A DNA stretch of 64,000 nucleotides from Alphaproteobacteria bacterium (GTDB taxonomy: Bacteria; Pseudomonadota; Alphaproteobacteria; Rhizobiales; OSC116), in NCBI GenBank assembly GCA_002400495.2, contig NVQL02000074.1, positions 62,001 to 126,000 of the forward strand, written 5' to 3'. The position numbers and the translations under genes were made by a program. Below the pieces are notes generated by a model. The model ran no database searches. It was not told where the DNA came from and saw nothing but the letters and a program-made list of their open reading frames with translations. Below are positions 19,078-28,885 of the stretch, one piece after another (within the stretch, counting starts at the first letter, position 1; every line of letters starts with the position of its first letter).

Positions 19078-21276
19078 ATGTCCACTGCACCTATCCATCC
19101 CATTAAAGGCACTTCGTTAGATGATGTCATTCAAGGCACAAGCATGTCAGATGTTATTTCCGCTGGCGGCGGCGATGACACCGTATATGGTCAATCTGGT
19201 AACGATGAAATCTGGGGGGGTAGCGGTGATGACTTATTATATGGTCATTCTGGTAATGATGTCATATATGGCTCAGGTGGTGCTAATTACGTACAACCCA
19301 CAACCATAACCATTGAAAACGATTACCCTGTACGCGTTATATTCGAAGGTGAAACAGCGGGTTACCGCAACAGCTTTGGTTATTACAAAGTTGCAGATGA
19401 TGGTACATTGTATGATGCCGATATAATTTGGGAAAATGCTTCCCTACAAAATTCAGGTGGCGATCTAATTGCAGGTCAATCAGAGCAATATTTAAATGTA
19501 TCAGCTGGTGATCAAATTGGCTTCTTTATCGTCTCAAATGGTTTCAGTTATAACGATTATGCTGCTTTAGGAGCAGGAAGCTACGAATATAGAGATGCTG
19601 AGGGCGACGCTGCAAATTTAAACAGCACGAACCCTAGCTTGTTCCATGTGGCCGATGATGGCAGTTCAACCCAAATTTTGGTTCATACATATCATACAGC
19701 CGGCTATGGAGATAATGTATCTCTTAACCCAGATGGTATTTTACACACCACGGGTGTCCTAAAAACAGATATGGGCACGCTCACATTAGGCTTTGAAGAC
19801 CTATATAATGGTGGCGATATGGACTTTGATGACAGTGTATTCACTGTTGATATTGGTACCGAAAATGCAACCGTTCTAAACGCCCATTATCAGGCGCTGA
19901 ACGACTCTCAAGATCCTGATACAGATGGCGGCGATACAACTCCGCCCGTTCCCACAGATGAAAATGACACATTATATGGTGGGTCTGGCGCCGATGAATT
20001 ATGGGGCAAAGCAGGTGATGACTATTTGAGCGGAGGAAGTGGCGCCGATGAAATGCATGGTGGTTCTGGAAATGACACTATGTATGGTGATTCAGCCTCA
20101 GATGTAATGTACGGCAATAGCGGCGATGACCTAATGTATGGAGGTAGCTCAAATGACACTCTGTATGGTGGTTCGGGTAATGACACCATTTATGGTGGCT
20201 CTGCCCAAGACTTAATATATGGCAATAGCGGTAACGACATAATTTATGGAGATAGCTCAAATGACATTATATACGGTAGTTCAGGTTCAGACACAATCTA
20301 TGGAGGAAGTGCAAATGACACACTTAACGGCGGTTCAGACAACGACATCCTATGGGGTGGCACTGGTTCAGACGAGCTATTTGGTAATAGCGGCGATGAT
20401 GAGTTACACGGCGATAGTGGCTCTGATACACTAAACGGCGGTAGTGGTAATGATGTGTTACACGGCGATACCGGCTCTGATACATTAAACGGCGGTAGCG
20501 GTAATGACGAGCTACACGGCGATAGTGGCGCAGATATTCTAAGCGGCGGTAGCGGTAATGACATAATTTACGGCGGTTCAGCGAGTGACACACTACATGG
20601 CGGCAGCGGAGCTGATACATTATATGGCGATTCCGGTGTCGATGCCATCAACGGAAATTCAGGTGATGATCTCATCTACGGTGGTAGTGGTGCAGACACG
20701 CTAAACGGCGGTTCTGGCGATGACACATTTATAAGTGGCACAGGCCGTGACGTGGTAAATGGCGGCAGTGGATCAGATACAATTGATTACTCAGACGCCA
20801 CAAAAGCTGTAAATATAGATTTACACGGCAAACGGTCAGCAGGCGGCGATTCCGATACTTTAGTCAGCATTGAAAATGCGATTGGCTCAGCCTTTGACGA
20901 TACATTCCGCGGCAGTAATAAAGATAACATTCTAGAAGGCGGCGCTGGCGATGATATACTTCGCGGCTTCACTGGCTCAGATACATTAATCGGCGGCAGC
21001 GGAGCAGACACTTTCGTTTGGTATTCAAAAGATATAACAAATTATCTTGACCAAATTTTAGATTTCTCACTCATTGAAGACACGATTAAATTTGTTTTAG
21101 GGCTTGATGAAAGCGCAGATTTAAACGATTGGTTCAGCTTGCTAGAATTCGAAGGAGACACTCATTTATTTGTCGACCTCGATGGTGATCTCGCAACCGA
21201 TAACTCCATCAAATTTGCCTCTTTAAATGATTTGGTAGATGTACAGTTTGATGATTTAACAATCATTGCCGCATAA
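19078..21276 (+). CDS. RTX-repeat secreted protein with internal DUF4114-like domain
   Basis: Start [11 protein letters not shown] after GGAG; many GGSGNDxLxGxSG repeats; [25 protein letters not shown]; hydrophobic T1SS-like C terminus DLTIIAA; T1SS genes follow. Confidence 0.88.
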   Translation: MSTAPIHPIKGTSLDDVIQGTSMSDVISAGGGDDTVYGQSGNDEIWGGSGDDLLYGHSGNDVIYGSGGANYVQPTTITIENDYPVRVIFEGETAGYRNSFGYYKVADDGTLYDADIIWENASLQNSGGDLIAGQSEQYLNVSAGDQIGFFIVSNGFSYNDYAALGAGSYEYRDAEGDAANLNSTNPSLFHVADDGSSTQILVHTYHTAGYGDNVSLNPDGILHTTGVLKTDMGTLTLGFEDLYNGGDMDFDDSVFTVDIGTENATVLNAHYQALNDSQDPDTDGGDTTPPVPTDENDTLYGGSGADELWGKAGDDYLSGGSGADEMHGGSGNDTMYGDSASDVMYGNSGDDLMYGGSSNDTLYGGSGNDTIYGGSAQDLIYGNSGNDIIYGDSSNDIIYGSSGSDTIYGGSANDTLNGGSDNDILWGGTGSDELFGNSGDDELHGDSGSDTLNGGSGNDVLHGDTGSDTLNGGSGNDELHGDSGADILSGGSGNDIIYGGSASDTLHGGSGADTLYGDSGVDAINGNSGDDLIYGGSGADTLNGGSGDDTFISGTGRDVVNGGSGSDTIDYSDATKAVNIDLHGKRSAGGDSDTLVSIENAIGSAFDDTFRGSNKDNILEGGAGDDILRGFTGSDTLIGGSGADTFVWYSKDITNYLDQILDFSLIEDTIKFVLGLDESADLNDWFSLLEFEGDTHLFVDLDGDLATDNSIKFASLNDLVDVQFDDLTIIAA

Positions 21277-21295
21277 AGGCATAAAGGGCAAATTT

Positions 21296-22921
21296 ATGAA
21301 ACCTTCTCAGCAGGAATATGGCTTGTTGACGCAGATGTTTAAGTTAACACACCAAGAAATTCAAAAAATTTCCGCAATATTTAAACGTGTTTTCTTAATC
21401 AGCGGCGTCATAAGTGTTCTTAATTTAACACTTCCACTATTCATGCTGCATCTAATCGACAATGTATTCATGACCAATGAGTTACGTAACTTAACGGGCA
21501 TTTCAATCATTGCTGGCCTCGCGATTGTGCTTCAATCAATACTCATGCACAATCGCGACACATCGCTAAGCACAAATTTATTAGCGCAAAAACACCAAGA
21601 CAACAATCCCCAACAAACCACACATGATAAGCAACTTATCATACAAGCCATGGAAATATTATGGCTTCCCATAATCTTTGGGCTTATATTTTATCTGCAC
21701 TTTATACTCGGTCTTTTCACCCTATTCATCGCCCTGCTCACAATTCTAAGCCAACTCTATCAATTACATTTCTCAAACAAGATATCCGATAGCGCACAAT
21801 TTCAATTCCGTAAATTTGACCGTTTTCATCATATATATACGTGCTTCAAGCCGTTTCTAAAATTGAAAACCAATTTCATGGAAAATTTTTCTAAGCAAAA
21901 ACAAACCTATATCTCACATTTATCGACCGAAAACAGCAGAACTTCCAAACAAAGCTGTTTTAACAACACACTAAAACTAATTTCAATAATGGGCATGTAT
22001 GGCCTCGGCGGTATTTTGGTTATAAGCGGCAATATATCAGCAGGTAGCGTGATTATTGGACCACTCTTGCTCAATTATATACTGTTGCCACTCGGTAAAA
22101 TTGAACCCATTTATAAAGCTGGGTTTAAAAATTCAAAAATTCAAGACGAAACCAAATCTAATGATAATGACGCAGTTATCATAGACCAAGACCAACAGCT
22201 AAATTCAATTTCCGCTATTGATTTAACTTGTGTCCCCAAAGGCGCCGATCAACCCTTATTCTACAAGACAAATTTCTGCATTAATTTGCCCGCAACCACT
22301 TCAATTTCAGCAAAAAATGGCGTCGGTAAAACACAATTATTAAAGCTACTTTGCGGCTTGATCACAGCCACGCGTGGAAACTTATTTTTTGAATTTGAAA
22401 ACCAATACCAAATAAGCGTTCAGCAATTAAAACACCCAATAAGCTTACTGTTATGTGAACCAAAACTTATTTACGGCACAATATTTGAAAATGTCAGGTT
22501 ATTTAGCAACATCACAGATCAAAACATCATGCGCTTGGCCATGGAGCTTGGCATGCACGAGCTTTTATCTGGCCTGCCAAACGGTTACGACACAATAATC
22601 GACACCAATTCAAACAATTTCAGCCAATCAGAATTGCGCCTGTTGGCATGGATGCAGCTATTTGCTCAACCAGCCAAATTAAAACTAATAGATAACCCCG
22701 AATATATTCTTGATCCTCATTTCAAACAGCTTATTTTGAAAAAAATTGCCAAAGAAATCAAACGCGGGTGCAATTTTATTTTCACCACTAATGATCTAGA
22801 TTTTGTAAATATTGCAGACAACAAATTTATCATCAAAAATCTTCAACTCATAAATTGTAATGAGCTTCGCCAACAGAACACAGCATTTAAATCCATTAAA
22901 CAGGAGTCTCTAAAAGGCTAA
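21296..22921 (+). CDS. PrtD/HlyB-like type I secretion ABC protein with degenerate ATPase motifs
   Basis: N-terminal ABC TM region; Walker A-like KNGVGKT kept, but FSQSE at signature, LIDNPE at Walker B, TTND at H-loop. Confidence 0.8.
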   Translation: MKPSQQEYGLLTQMFKLTHQEIQKISAIFKRVFLISGVISVLNLTLPLFMLHLIDNVFMTNELRNLTGISIIAGLAIVLQSILMHNRDTSLSTNLLAQKHQDNNPQQTTHDKQLIIQAMEILWLPIIFGLIFYLHFILGLFTLFIALLTILSQLYQLHFSNKISDSAQFQFRKFDRFHHIYTCFKPFLKLKTNFMENFSKQKQTYISHLSTENSRTSKQSCFNNTLKLISIMGMYGLGGILVISGNISAGSVIIGPLLLNYILLPLGKIEPIYKAGFKNSKIQDETKSNDNDAVIIDQDQQLNSISAIDLTCVPKGADQPLFYKTNFCINLPATTSISAKNGVGKTQLLKLLCGLITATRGNLFFEFENQYQISVQQLKHPISLLLCEPKLIYGTIFENVRLFSNITDQNIMRLAMELGMHELLSGLPNGYDTIIDTNSNNFSQSELRLLAWMQLFAQPAKLKLIDNPEYILDPHFKQLILKKIAKEIKRGCNFIFTTNDLDFVNIADNKFIIKNLQLINCNELRQQNTAFKSIKQESLKG

Positions 22922-22923
22922 TT

Positions 22924-24177
22924 ATGTCCGATCATAAAGTCAAAAATAAAAATTTTATAACGACGAGAATGTCTCTGGCCATTATTATATCGATAATGTT
23001 TGTCACTGTGTTTTTATTTCGTGTTGATCAATCTATAAATGCAAGCGGAACCGTTGTGGCTGAATTCCAACGTAAAACAGTGAGCCATTCTCAAATCACA
23101 TCTATAAATAAGATTTATATAAAAGAAGGTGAATTCGTAGCCCAAGGGGCTTTATTAATTCAACTAGATAATAAAATTCAGCTCATGCAACTACACCAGT
23201 TTAACATTCGACGTAGCACTCTATATTTAACCAAACAGCGCATTGACGCGACCTTAAAAGACCAAAAAACCACTCATTATTCCCAATTTGTGCAGACACT
23301 AGACACCAAGTTTTTGGGTGGGCAAGGCCATATCAAAGAAGATGAAATATTCAAACACACACAATCGGCTCTTGTGTCGTTAAAAATATTGTCTGTAAAA
23401 CAAATTGAACAAATTGACGGCTCAATTAAATCATTTGCCATTCAAACTTCAAACATGCAATTCCAATTAGATATCATAAAGCAACAATTAGCCGCGGCAA
23501 ACCGTTTGGTTACCAAAAAACTAGCAAAAAAATCTATGGTTTTTTCTCTATTGCAACAGCAAAGCGACTTAAAACAGAATTTACTATTGTTAGAAATAGA
23601 TAAAGAAACCGCTCACGACCAGAAAATACAAATCAAAGCAGAATATAAAAAATCTAGTTCTGAGCTGAAGTTACAACTCTATCTTCAACTAAAAGATATT
23701 GATTTAAACCTTAAAAACACCGAAACCGAAATTGATATATTGCACGAAAGGTTAGCTAAATTGCAACTTCATGCGCCCGTGCAAGGCATTATATTTAATA
23801 TGCAGCCACTACATTCAGGATATATAGTCAAACCTGGCGAAGCGCTTTTGCAAATTATTCCTAAGCATGAAAAGCTCGTCATCGATAGCAGATTGCCCGA
23901 TAGTAAAATCAAAGGCATCCATAAAAAACTAGCGACTAAAATATACCCAAAAGCCGCAAATAGACTGTTTGACAAACCCATAGAAGGCATTGTCACTCAC
24001 GTTTCAACAGATGCACTCACCTCCACGCACCTCAGCGAAAACCAGTATATGATCCGCATCGAACCCGATGACACCTCAAATCTAATTGCAGGTATGTCAG
24101 TAGATCTACATTTCATCGTCGGCAATGTCAGGCTCATTGAATATATTCTCTCCCCATTGTTCAAAAGAATTATGTAG
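22924..24177 (+). CDS. HlyD-family membrane fusion protein (type I secretion)
   Basis: One N-terminal TM; INASGTVVAEFQRKTVSHSQ...GEFVAQGALLIQLD; long coiled coil; LHAPVQGIIFNMQ. Confidence 0.88.
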   Translation: MSDHKVKNKNFITTRMSLAIIISIMFVTVFLFRVDQSINASGTVVAEFQRKTVSHSQITSINKIYIKEGEFVAQGALLIQLDNKIQLMQLHQFNIRRSTLYLTKQRIDATLKDQKTTHYSQFVQTLDTKFLGGQGHIKEDEIFKHTQSALVSLKILSVKQIEQIDGSIKSFAIQTSNMQFQLDIIKQQLAAANRLVTKKLAKKSMVFSLLQQQSDLKQNLLLLEIDKETAHDQKIQIKAEYKKSSSELKLQLYLQLKDIDLNLKNTETEIDILHERLAKLQLHAPVQGIIFNMQPLHSGYIVKPGEALLQIIPKHEKLVIDSRLPDSKIKGIHKKLATKIYPKAANRLFDKPIEGIVTHVSTDALTSTHLSENQYMIRIEPDDTSNLIAGMSVDLHFIVGNVRLIEYILSPLFKRIM

Positions 24178-24210
24178 GCCCCCCACCCTGCCCTAAACTA
24201 CAAACAAAAA

Positions 24211-24249
24211 AACAGCCTAGGTCAAAAAACCTAAGCTGTTATATTTTTT
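24211..24249. terminator. Bidirectional intrinsic terminator between T1SS operon and small ORF
   Basis: AACAGCCTAGGT-caaaaa-ACCTAAGCTGTT (one mismatch) flanked by T run on + strand and A7 (T run on minus strand). Confidence 0.8.
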
Positions 24250-24265
24250 TGCGTTCACCCCAAAG

Positions 24266-24439
24266 TCATTTATTTAGCCACAAATATTTACATTTCTCTC
24301 CATGTTTTATCATCATAACCGGCTCTCTTACATTTGCCCGATAATTTGTAATATGGAATTTATATTCCAATTCATGAATGGCCATATCATATTGATGACC
24401 ATGAGCTAAACGAACAAGTCCCTGAAGTGTTTTTCGCAT
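24266..24439 (-). CDS. Small uncharacterised protein, 57 aa (MRKTLQGLVRLAHGHQYDMAIHELEYKFHITNYRANVREPVMMIKHGEKCKYLWLNK)
   Basis: SD AAAGGA 6 nt ahead of ATG at 24439; sigma54 promoter match 24472-24487 upstream; terminator just downstream. Confidence 0.6.
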   Translation of the reverse strand: MRKTLQGLVRLAHGHQYDMAIHELEYKFHITNYRANVREPVMMIKHGEKCKYLWLNK

Positions 24440-24471
24440 ATACAATCCTTTCAATTGTGCATTAATCACCT

Positions 24472-24487
24472 CGCATAGAGCGTGCCA
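24472..24487 (-). promoter_or_regulatory. Predicted sigma54 promoter P7 (TGGCAC-GCTCT-ATGCG), divergent
   Basis: TGGCACG exact -24, -12 with one mismatch (ATGC for TTGC), correct spacing. Confidence 0.65.
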
Positions 24488-24504
24488 TTTTCAATTTGTT
24501 AAAT

Positions 24505-24517
24505 TTGCAAAATGCAA
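24505..24517. promoter_or_regulatory. LuxO-type binding site TTGCA-AAA-TGCAA
   Basis: Exact match to remembered Vibrio LuxO box TTGCAWWWTGCAA, 82 bp upstream of P4 and 18 bp upstream of P7. Confidence 0.75.
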
Positions 24518-24598
24518 TTGATATTGAAAAACACAAAAATCACAGAGTCCCTCATCCCATAAGATATTGAATTATATAAATAAAAAATATTTTCATTC

Positions 24599-24614
24599 TG
24601 GCATGCAAACTGCT
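24599..24614 (+). promoter_or_regulatory. Predicted sigma54 promoter P4 (TGGCAT-GCAAA-CTGCT)
   Basis: GG/GC invariant bases with correct spacing; same TGGCAT...CTGC variant as P5. Confidence 0.65.
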
Positions 24615-24650
24615 TTCTAGTTTACTAAACAATTATAAATGGGTGTCACA

Positions 24651-25490
24651 ATGATCAAGTTCTTTCTCACAATAACTTTTCTTTTAATTATGAGTTCTAT
24701 ATCACAAGCAAAAATAAAAATATCATTTGGTATCTATAGTTCAGACAAACCGAGTCAAATGGTAAAACAATTTCGACCCGTCCTAAGCTATTTAGAAGCC
24801 GAGTTATCAAAAAAACTACAAGAAAAAGTACAAATCACAACTCAAGTTTTTGCCACCTATGAGCAAGGCATAAACGCCATTGCCCAAGGCCACGTTGATT
24901 TTTCAAGATTAGGGCCTGCTTCCTATGTTTTCGCAAAACAGCAACAACCCAAATTATCAATTCTCGCGGTTGAAAATAAAAACGGGAAAAATTTTTTCCA
25001 CGGTGTCATTGCGATTGCAACCGATAGCGATATAACCTCCGTTAACGATCTGAAGGGAAGAAGCTTTACCTTTGGTAACAAAAAGTCTACCATTGGTAGG
25101 TATTTATCGCAGAATCTTATGGTCGCAAATGGCGTTAAAGCTAGCGATCTTAAGAATTATAGTTATCTAGGGCGCCATGACAAAGTGGGCATGGCAGTTG
25201 CTGCAAAAGCATTTGATGCTGGCGCGCTTAAGGAAAGCACTTTTAAAAAACTAGTTGCCAGTGGGCACAAAATAAAAAAACTGGTTAGTTTTAAAAATGT
25301 TACCAAACCCTGGGTTGGCAGTCATAATCTAAACCCCACAATTAAGATTGCATTGATCGAAGTCCTGCTATCTCTAGAAGATAGCAAAGTTTTAAAAAGT
25401 TTAGGTAAAAGCGGATTTTCCGAAGTCAACGACTCCCACTTTAATGTCACCAGAAATGCAATTTTAAACAATAATTTATTCTTCGAATGA
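24651..25490 (+). CDS. PhnD-like periplasmic binding protein (sensor partner)
   Basis: Signal peptide; ISFGIYSSDKPSQMVKQFRPVLSYLEAEL, GHVDFSRLGPASYVFA, DLKGRSFTFGNKKSTIGR; no ABC permease/ATPase adjacent. Confidence 0.85.
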   Translation: MIKFFLTITFLLIMSSISQAKIKISFGIYSSDKPSQMVKQFRPVLSYLEAELSKKLQEKVQITTQVFATYEQGINAIAQGHVDFSRLGPASYVFAKQQQPKLSILAVENKNGKNFFHGVIAIATDSDITSVNDLKGRSFTFGNKKSTIGRYLSQNLMVANGVKASDLKNYSYLGRHDKVGMAVAAKAFDAGALKESTFKKLVASGHKIKKLVSFKNVTKPWVGSHNLNPTIKIALIEVLLSLEDSKVLKSLGKSGFSEVNDSHFNVTRNAILNNNLFFE

Positions 25491-25510
25491 TAACCCGTAA
25501 GGAGTAATTT

Positions 25511-27409
25511 ATGAAGGCAATGATACAGAATCTACCTCTATTTAAAAGAGTAGAATCATTCAGCCTATTGCAACAAATTACAGTTGTGTTCATATTACTC
25601 GGGTTAGTTATTGGTGGAACATCTCTATATTTATTCAACATATACGTCAAAAAAAGTGCCGAAAACATCCTCATTGAACAGAATGATCGCGTGTTTCACT
25701 TTCTAGCTGCGGGCAGCATAGATGCCATTATTTCAGAAGATAGACCCGTTCTTGAAACCGTAATCCACGAGGTCATCCACACCGATTTATATATCCAGAG
25801 TATCACGCTAAAGAATGAAGCGGGTGCAATATTAGTCGAAGAAGAAAATAGGGAACGCTTATTAGGTACCCATCTGGTTACTTATTTCCAAGACATTATT
25901 TACGAAGGAGAAAAATTTGGCTCCATTGAAATTCATTGGGATATAGACGCCTATTCTGGTCAAATTCAACAGCAAACCAGTCAAATTATGCTCATGGTGG
26001 CTGCCATTGTTTTTGTTATGACTTTATCGTTTTATTTTTTAACCAAACATTTCATTGTTTTGCCGGTTGCGACTGTAAACAATAAAATCGGCGAAATGGC
26101 AAAAGGCAAAAGCTTTAAGCCCATTGAGTTCAATCAAGGCACCGCCATCGAATTCCAAAACCTTGCTGGAACGGTCAATGATCTACAAACATCAAATAAA
26201 AGCAAGGCAAAAATGTTGCTCGAGTTAGAAGCCGCAAAAGAGAAAGCTGAGGCTTCAAACAAAGCAAAAAACAAATTCCTCACCCTCATGAGCCACGAAA
26301 TAAGAACCCCCATTAATGGCATCATGGGCATGGCCGAAACCTTAAAGGACGAAAACACAGATTTTGAACACGGAAAATATATCAATATAATTTTAGACAG
26401 CACCGAAAATTTAATAGGCATTATCGACGATATTCTGGATTTTTCAAGAATAGAAAAAAACAAACTTGTTTTAGTCGATAAACCCTTCACCTTGTCGCGC
26501 TTGATAAAACAATCCGAAGGTCAATTTGAGATTTTAACCAAAAAGAAAAACTTACAATTTAATGTCATCACCGATGGTGACATTCATCAGAACTTACTTG
26601 GCGATTTCACCCGTCTAAAACAAGTGACTGACAATCTATTATCCAACGCTTTTAAATTTACCGAAAAAGGCTCTATCGAACTAAAAATCAACATCAACAA
26701 ATCAGGTGTATCGGAACATGTCGTTCATTTCAGCATCACTGACACGGGCATAGGCATCGCTCCAGAAAACCAATCAAAAGTCTTTGAAGAATTCAAACAA
26801 TTGGACGAAGGCTACAGCCGTACTTATATGGGGCTTGGTATAGGTTTAACCCTGTCCCAACGAATTGTTAAAAAAATGGGCGGAGGAATTTCAGTCAGCA
26901 GTAAACAGAATTCTGGCACCCAATTCAGTTTTGACATCACTTTCAAAACAGTAACTGAAAGCGCAACCAAACCCTCACGTGCTACAAACAACAACCTATC
27001 AAACGCAATTCATATGCATGATAGAAAGTTTGAAATTTTATTAGTCGAGGATAGTGTTATCAATCAACAAGTCATACTCGCTATGTTGAAAGACACTCCC
27101 TTCAATATAACGCTGGTCAACAACGCGAAAGAAGGTGTCACATTTATGGAAAAAATCCGAGACAGAAAACTAGACGCAATTTTGATGGATATTTCCACCC
27201 CCGAAATGGATGGCGTTACAGCCACGAAGCTAATTAGAAATCTACCGACAGAATATAAAAACATTCCAATAATTGCACTCACCGCTCATGCTTACCCAGA
27301 TGACAGGAGCTATTTTCTAGCTTCAGGAATGAATGATTATATTGCCAAGCCAACACGTAAAAATGAGCTCATAAGCACATTGCTGAAATGGGTGAACCAG
27401 TCATCTTAA
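25511..27409 (+). CDS. Hybrid sensor histidine kinase (periplasmic domain, HisKA, HATPase, receiver)
   Basis: FLTLMSHEIRTPINGIMGMAETL; DNLLSNAFKFTEKG; DTGIGI; C-terminal receiver EILLVEDSVINQQV...ILMDISTPEMDG. Confidence 0.93.
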   Translation: MKAMIQNLPLFKRVESFSLLQQITVVFILLGLVIGGTSLYLFNIYVKKSAENILIEQNDRVFHFLAAGSIDAIISEDRPVLETVIHEVIHTDLYIQSITLKNEAGAILVEEENRERLLGTHLVTYFQDIIYEGEKFGSIEIHWDIDAYSGQIQQQTSQIMLMVAAIVFVMTLSFYFLTKHFIVLPVATVNNKIGEMAKGKSFKPIEFNQGTAIEFQNLAGTVNDLQTSNKSKAKMLLELEAAKEKAEASNKAKNKFLTLMSHEIRTPINGIMGMAETLKDENTDFEHGKYINIILDSTENLIGIIDDILDFSRIEKNKLVLVDKPFTLSRLIKQSEGQFEILTKKKNLQFNVITDGDIHQNLLGDFTRLKQVTDNLLSNAFKFTEKGSIELKININKSGVSEHVVHFSITDTGIGIAPENQSKVFEEFKQLDEGYSRTYMGLGIGLTLSQRIVKKMGGGISVSSKQNSGTQFSFDITFKTVTESATKPSRATNNNLSNAIHMHDRKFEILLVEDSVINQQVILAMLKDTPFNITLVNNAKEGVTFMEKIRDRKLDAILMDISTPEMDGVTATKLIRNLPTEYKNIPIIALTAHAYPDDRSYFLASGMNDYIAKPTRKNELISTLLKWVNQSS

Positions 27410-27460
27410 CCAACCCACCTAGTTCTTATTCTTTTGCAACATTTCAATAAAGGACAATTG

Positions 27461-28885
27461 ATGAAACATATAGATATCTTATTAATAGAAGATTCTTCGT
27501 CATTAGCTCAAACCTATATCGAATATTTAAAACCCACTGGCCTTAATATCATTCACTGCGCCAACGGTACCGATGCCTTGAAAATTTTCGACAAGGAAAC
27601 ACCCTCTCTCGTCTTGCTCGATTTAAAGTTGCCAGACATGTCGGGCATGACAATATTAGATCATATCCAATCACACTCAGCATCCGCCAACGTCATTATA
27701 ATCACCGCCCATGGCAGTGTCGAAATTGCGGTTTCAGCAATGCAAAAAGGTGCTTTTGATTTTCTTTTAAAACCATTCAGTGCCAATCGATTACGCACAA
27801 CCGTCACCAACGCTCTTAACAATCGAAAATTAGTGCAAATTGTCAAAACATTCGAAGAAGCCGTACCCAATTATGCATCAGAAACCTTCATAGGCCAAAG
27901 TTCAGCCATGAAAGCCATTTATCACATGATAAAAAATGCAGCAACCAGCGATGCTGCAATATTCATCACAGGTGAGAGTGGCACAGGCAAAGAGCTATGT
28001 GCAGAAGCATTGCATTCAAAAAGCAAACGTAGCTCAGGGCCCTTTGTTGCCGTTAATTGCGGAGCCATTCCGCGAGAGCTGCTCGAAAGCGAACTATTTG
28101 GGCATAAAAAAGGTGCCTTTACCGGCGCTATTTCAGAGCGAGATGGCGTCGCCTCCATGGCCAATGGCGGGACATTGTTTTTGGATGAAATCGCCGAATT
28201 AGATATCGATTTACAAATCAAATTGTTAAGGTTTATCCAAACAAAAACATTCAGAAAAGTTGGCGGCAATAAAGACATCACAGTCGATGTCCGCTTCGTC
28301 TGCGCAACAAACCGTAACCCTCTTGAGCAAGTCCGTCTGGGTAAGTTCAGAGAAGACCTGTTTTATAGGCTTAATGTCATTCCAATACATATGCCGCCAT
28401 TGCGAGATCGGGAAGAAGATGTCCAAATTTTGCTCGAGCATTTTTTAGAATTATTTAGCGCTCAAGAAAATAAAGAATTTTCAAATTTCAGTGAATCTGC
28501 CCTTTCACAACTCACTAGCCATGCATGGCCAGGCAACGTTCGAGAATTGCAAAATCTTATTCAACAGGTGGTGGTTATGAATGAAGGTGAGCAAATAGAA
28601 GTTGATATGTTACCAATTTTAACCTCTCAACCCTTTAAAGCAGCTTCGCATGTTAGCCAGGCTCCATCAATTCCTAACGCACAAACAGAGGTTCAAGCTA
28701 ACATTGAAAACACCATTGCTTCGGCCATAATAGGCGCTGCCATCCCATTATGGATGGTCGAGAAGAATGCTATTGAGCAAACCATAAGTATCTGTGAGGG
28801 AAATGTTGTGAAAGCCGCTGCTTGCCTAGAATTAAGCCCATCTACGGTTTATAGAAAAATGCGTAATTTCGGCATTGAACTATAG
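27461..28885 (+). CDS. LuxO-like sigma54-dependent response regulator
   Basis: Receiver (LLDLKLPDMSG), AAA+ with GAFTGA (GHKKGAFTGA), HTH EGNVVKAAACLELSPSTVYRKM resembling LuxO C terminus. Confidence 0.9.
   Translation: MKHIDILLIEDSSSLAQTYIEYLKPTGLNIIHCANGTDALKIFDKETPSLVLLDLKLPDMSGMTILDHIQSHSASANVIIITAHGSVEIAVSAMQKGAFDFLLKPFSANRLRTTVTNALNNRKLVQIVKTFEEAVPNYASETFIGQSSAMKAIYHMIKNAATSDAAIFITGESGTGKELCAEALHSKSKRSSGPFVAVNCGAIPRELLESELFGHKKGAFTGAISERDGVASMANGGTLFLDEIAELDIDLQIKLLRFIQTKTFRKVGGNKDITVDVRFVCATNRNPLEQVRLGKFREDLFYRLNVIPIHMPPLRDREEDVQILLEHFLELFSAQENKEFSNFSESALSQLTSHAWPGNVRELQNLIQQVVVMNEGEQIEVDMLPILTSQPFKAASHVSQAPSIPNAQTEVQANIENTIASAIIGAAIPLWMVEKNAIEQTISICEGNVVKAAACLELSPSTVYRKMRNFGIEL

Noticed and set aside
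19150-21000. Dense short repeats resembling a repeat array
   Set aside because: They are in-frame RTX nonapeptide-type coding repeats, not CRISPR or satellite DNA; the antisense ORFs (e.g. 20298..20564 minus) are by-products.
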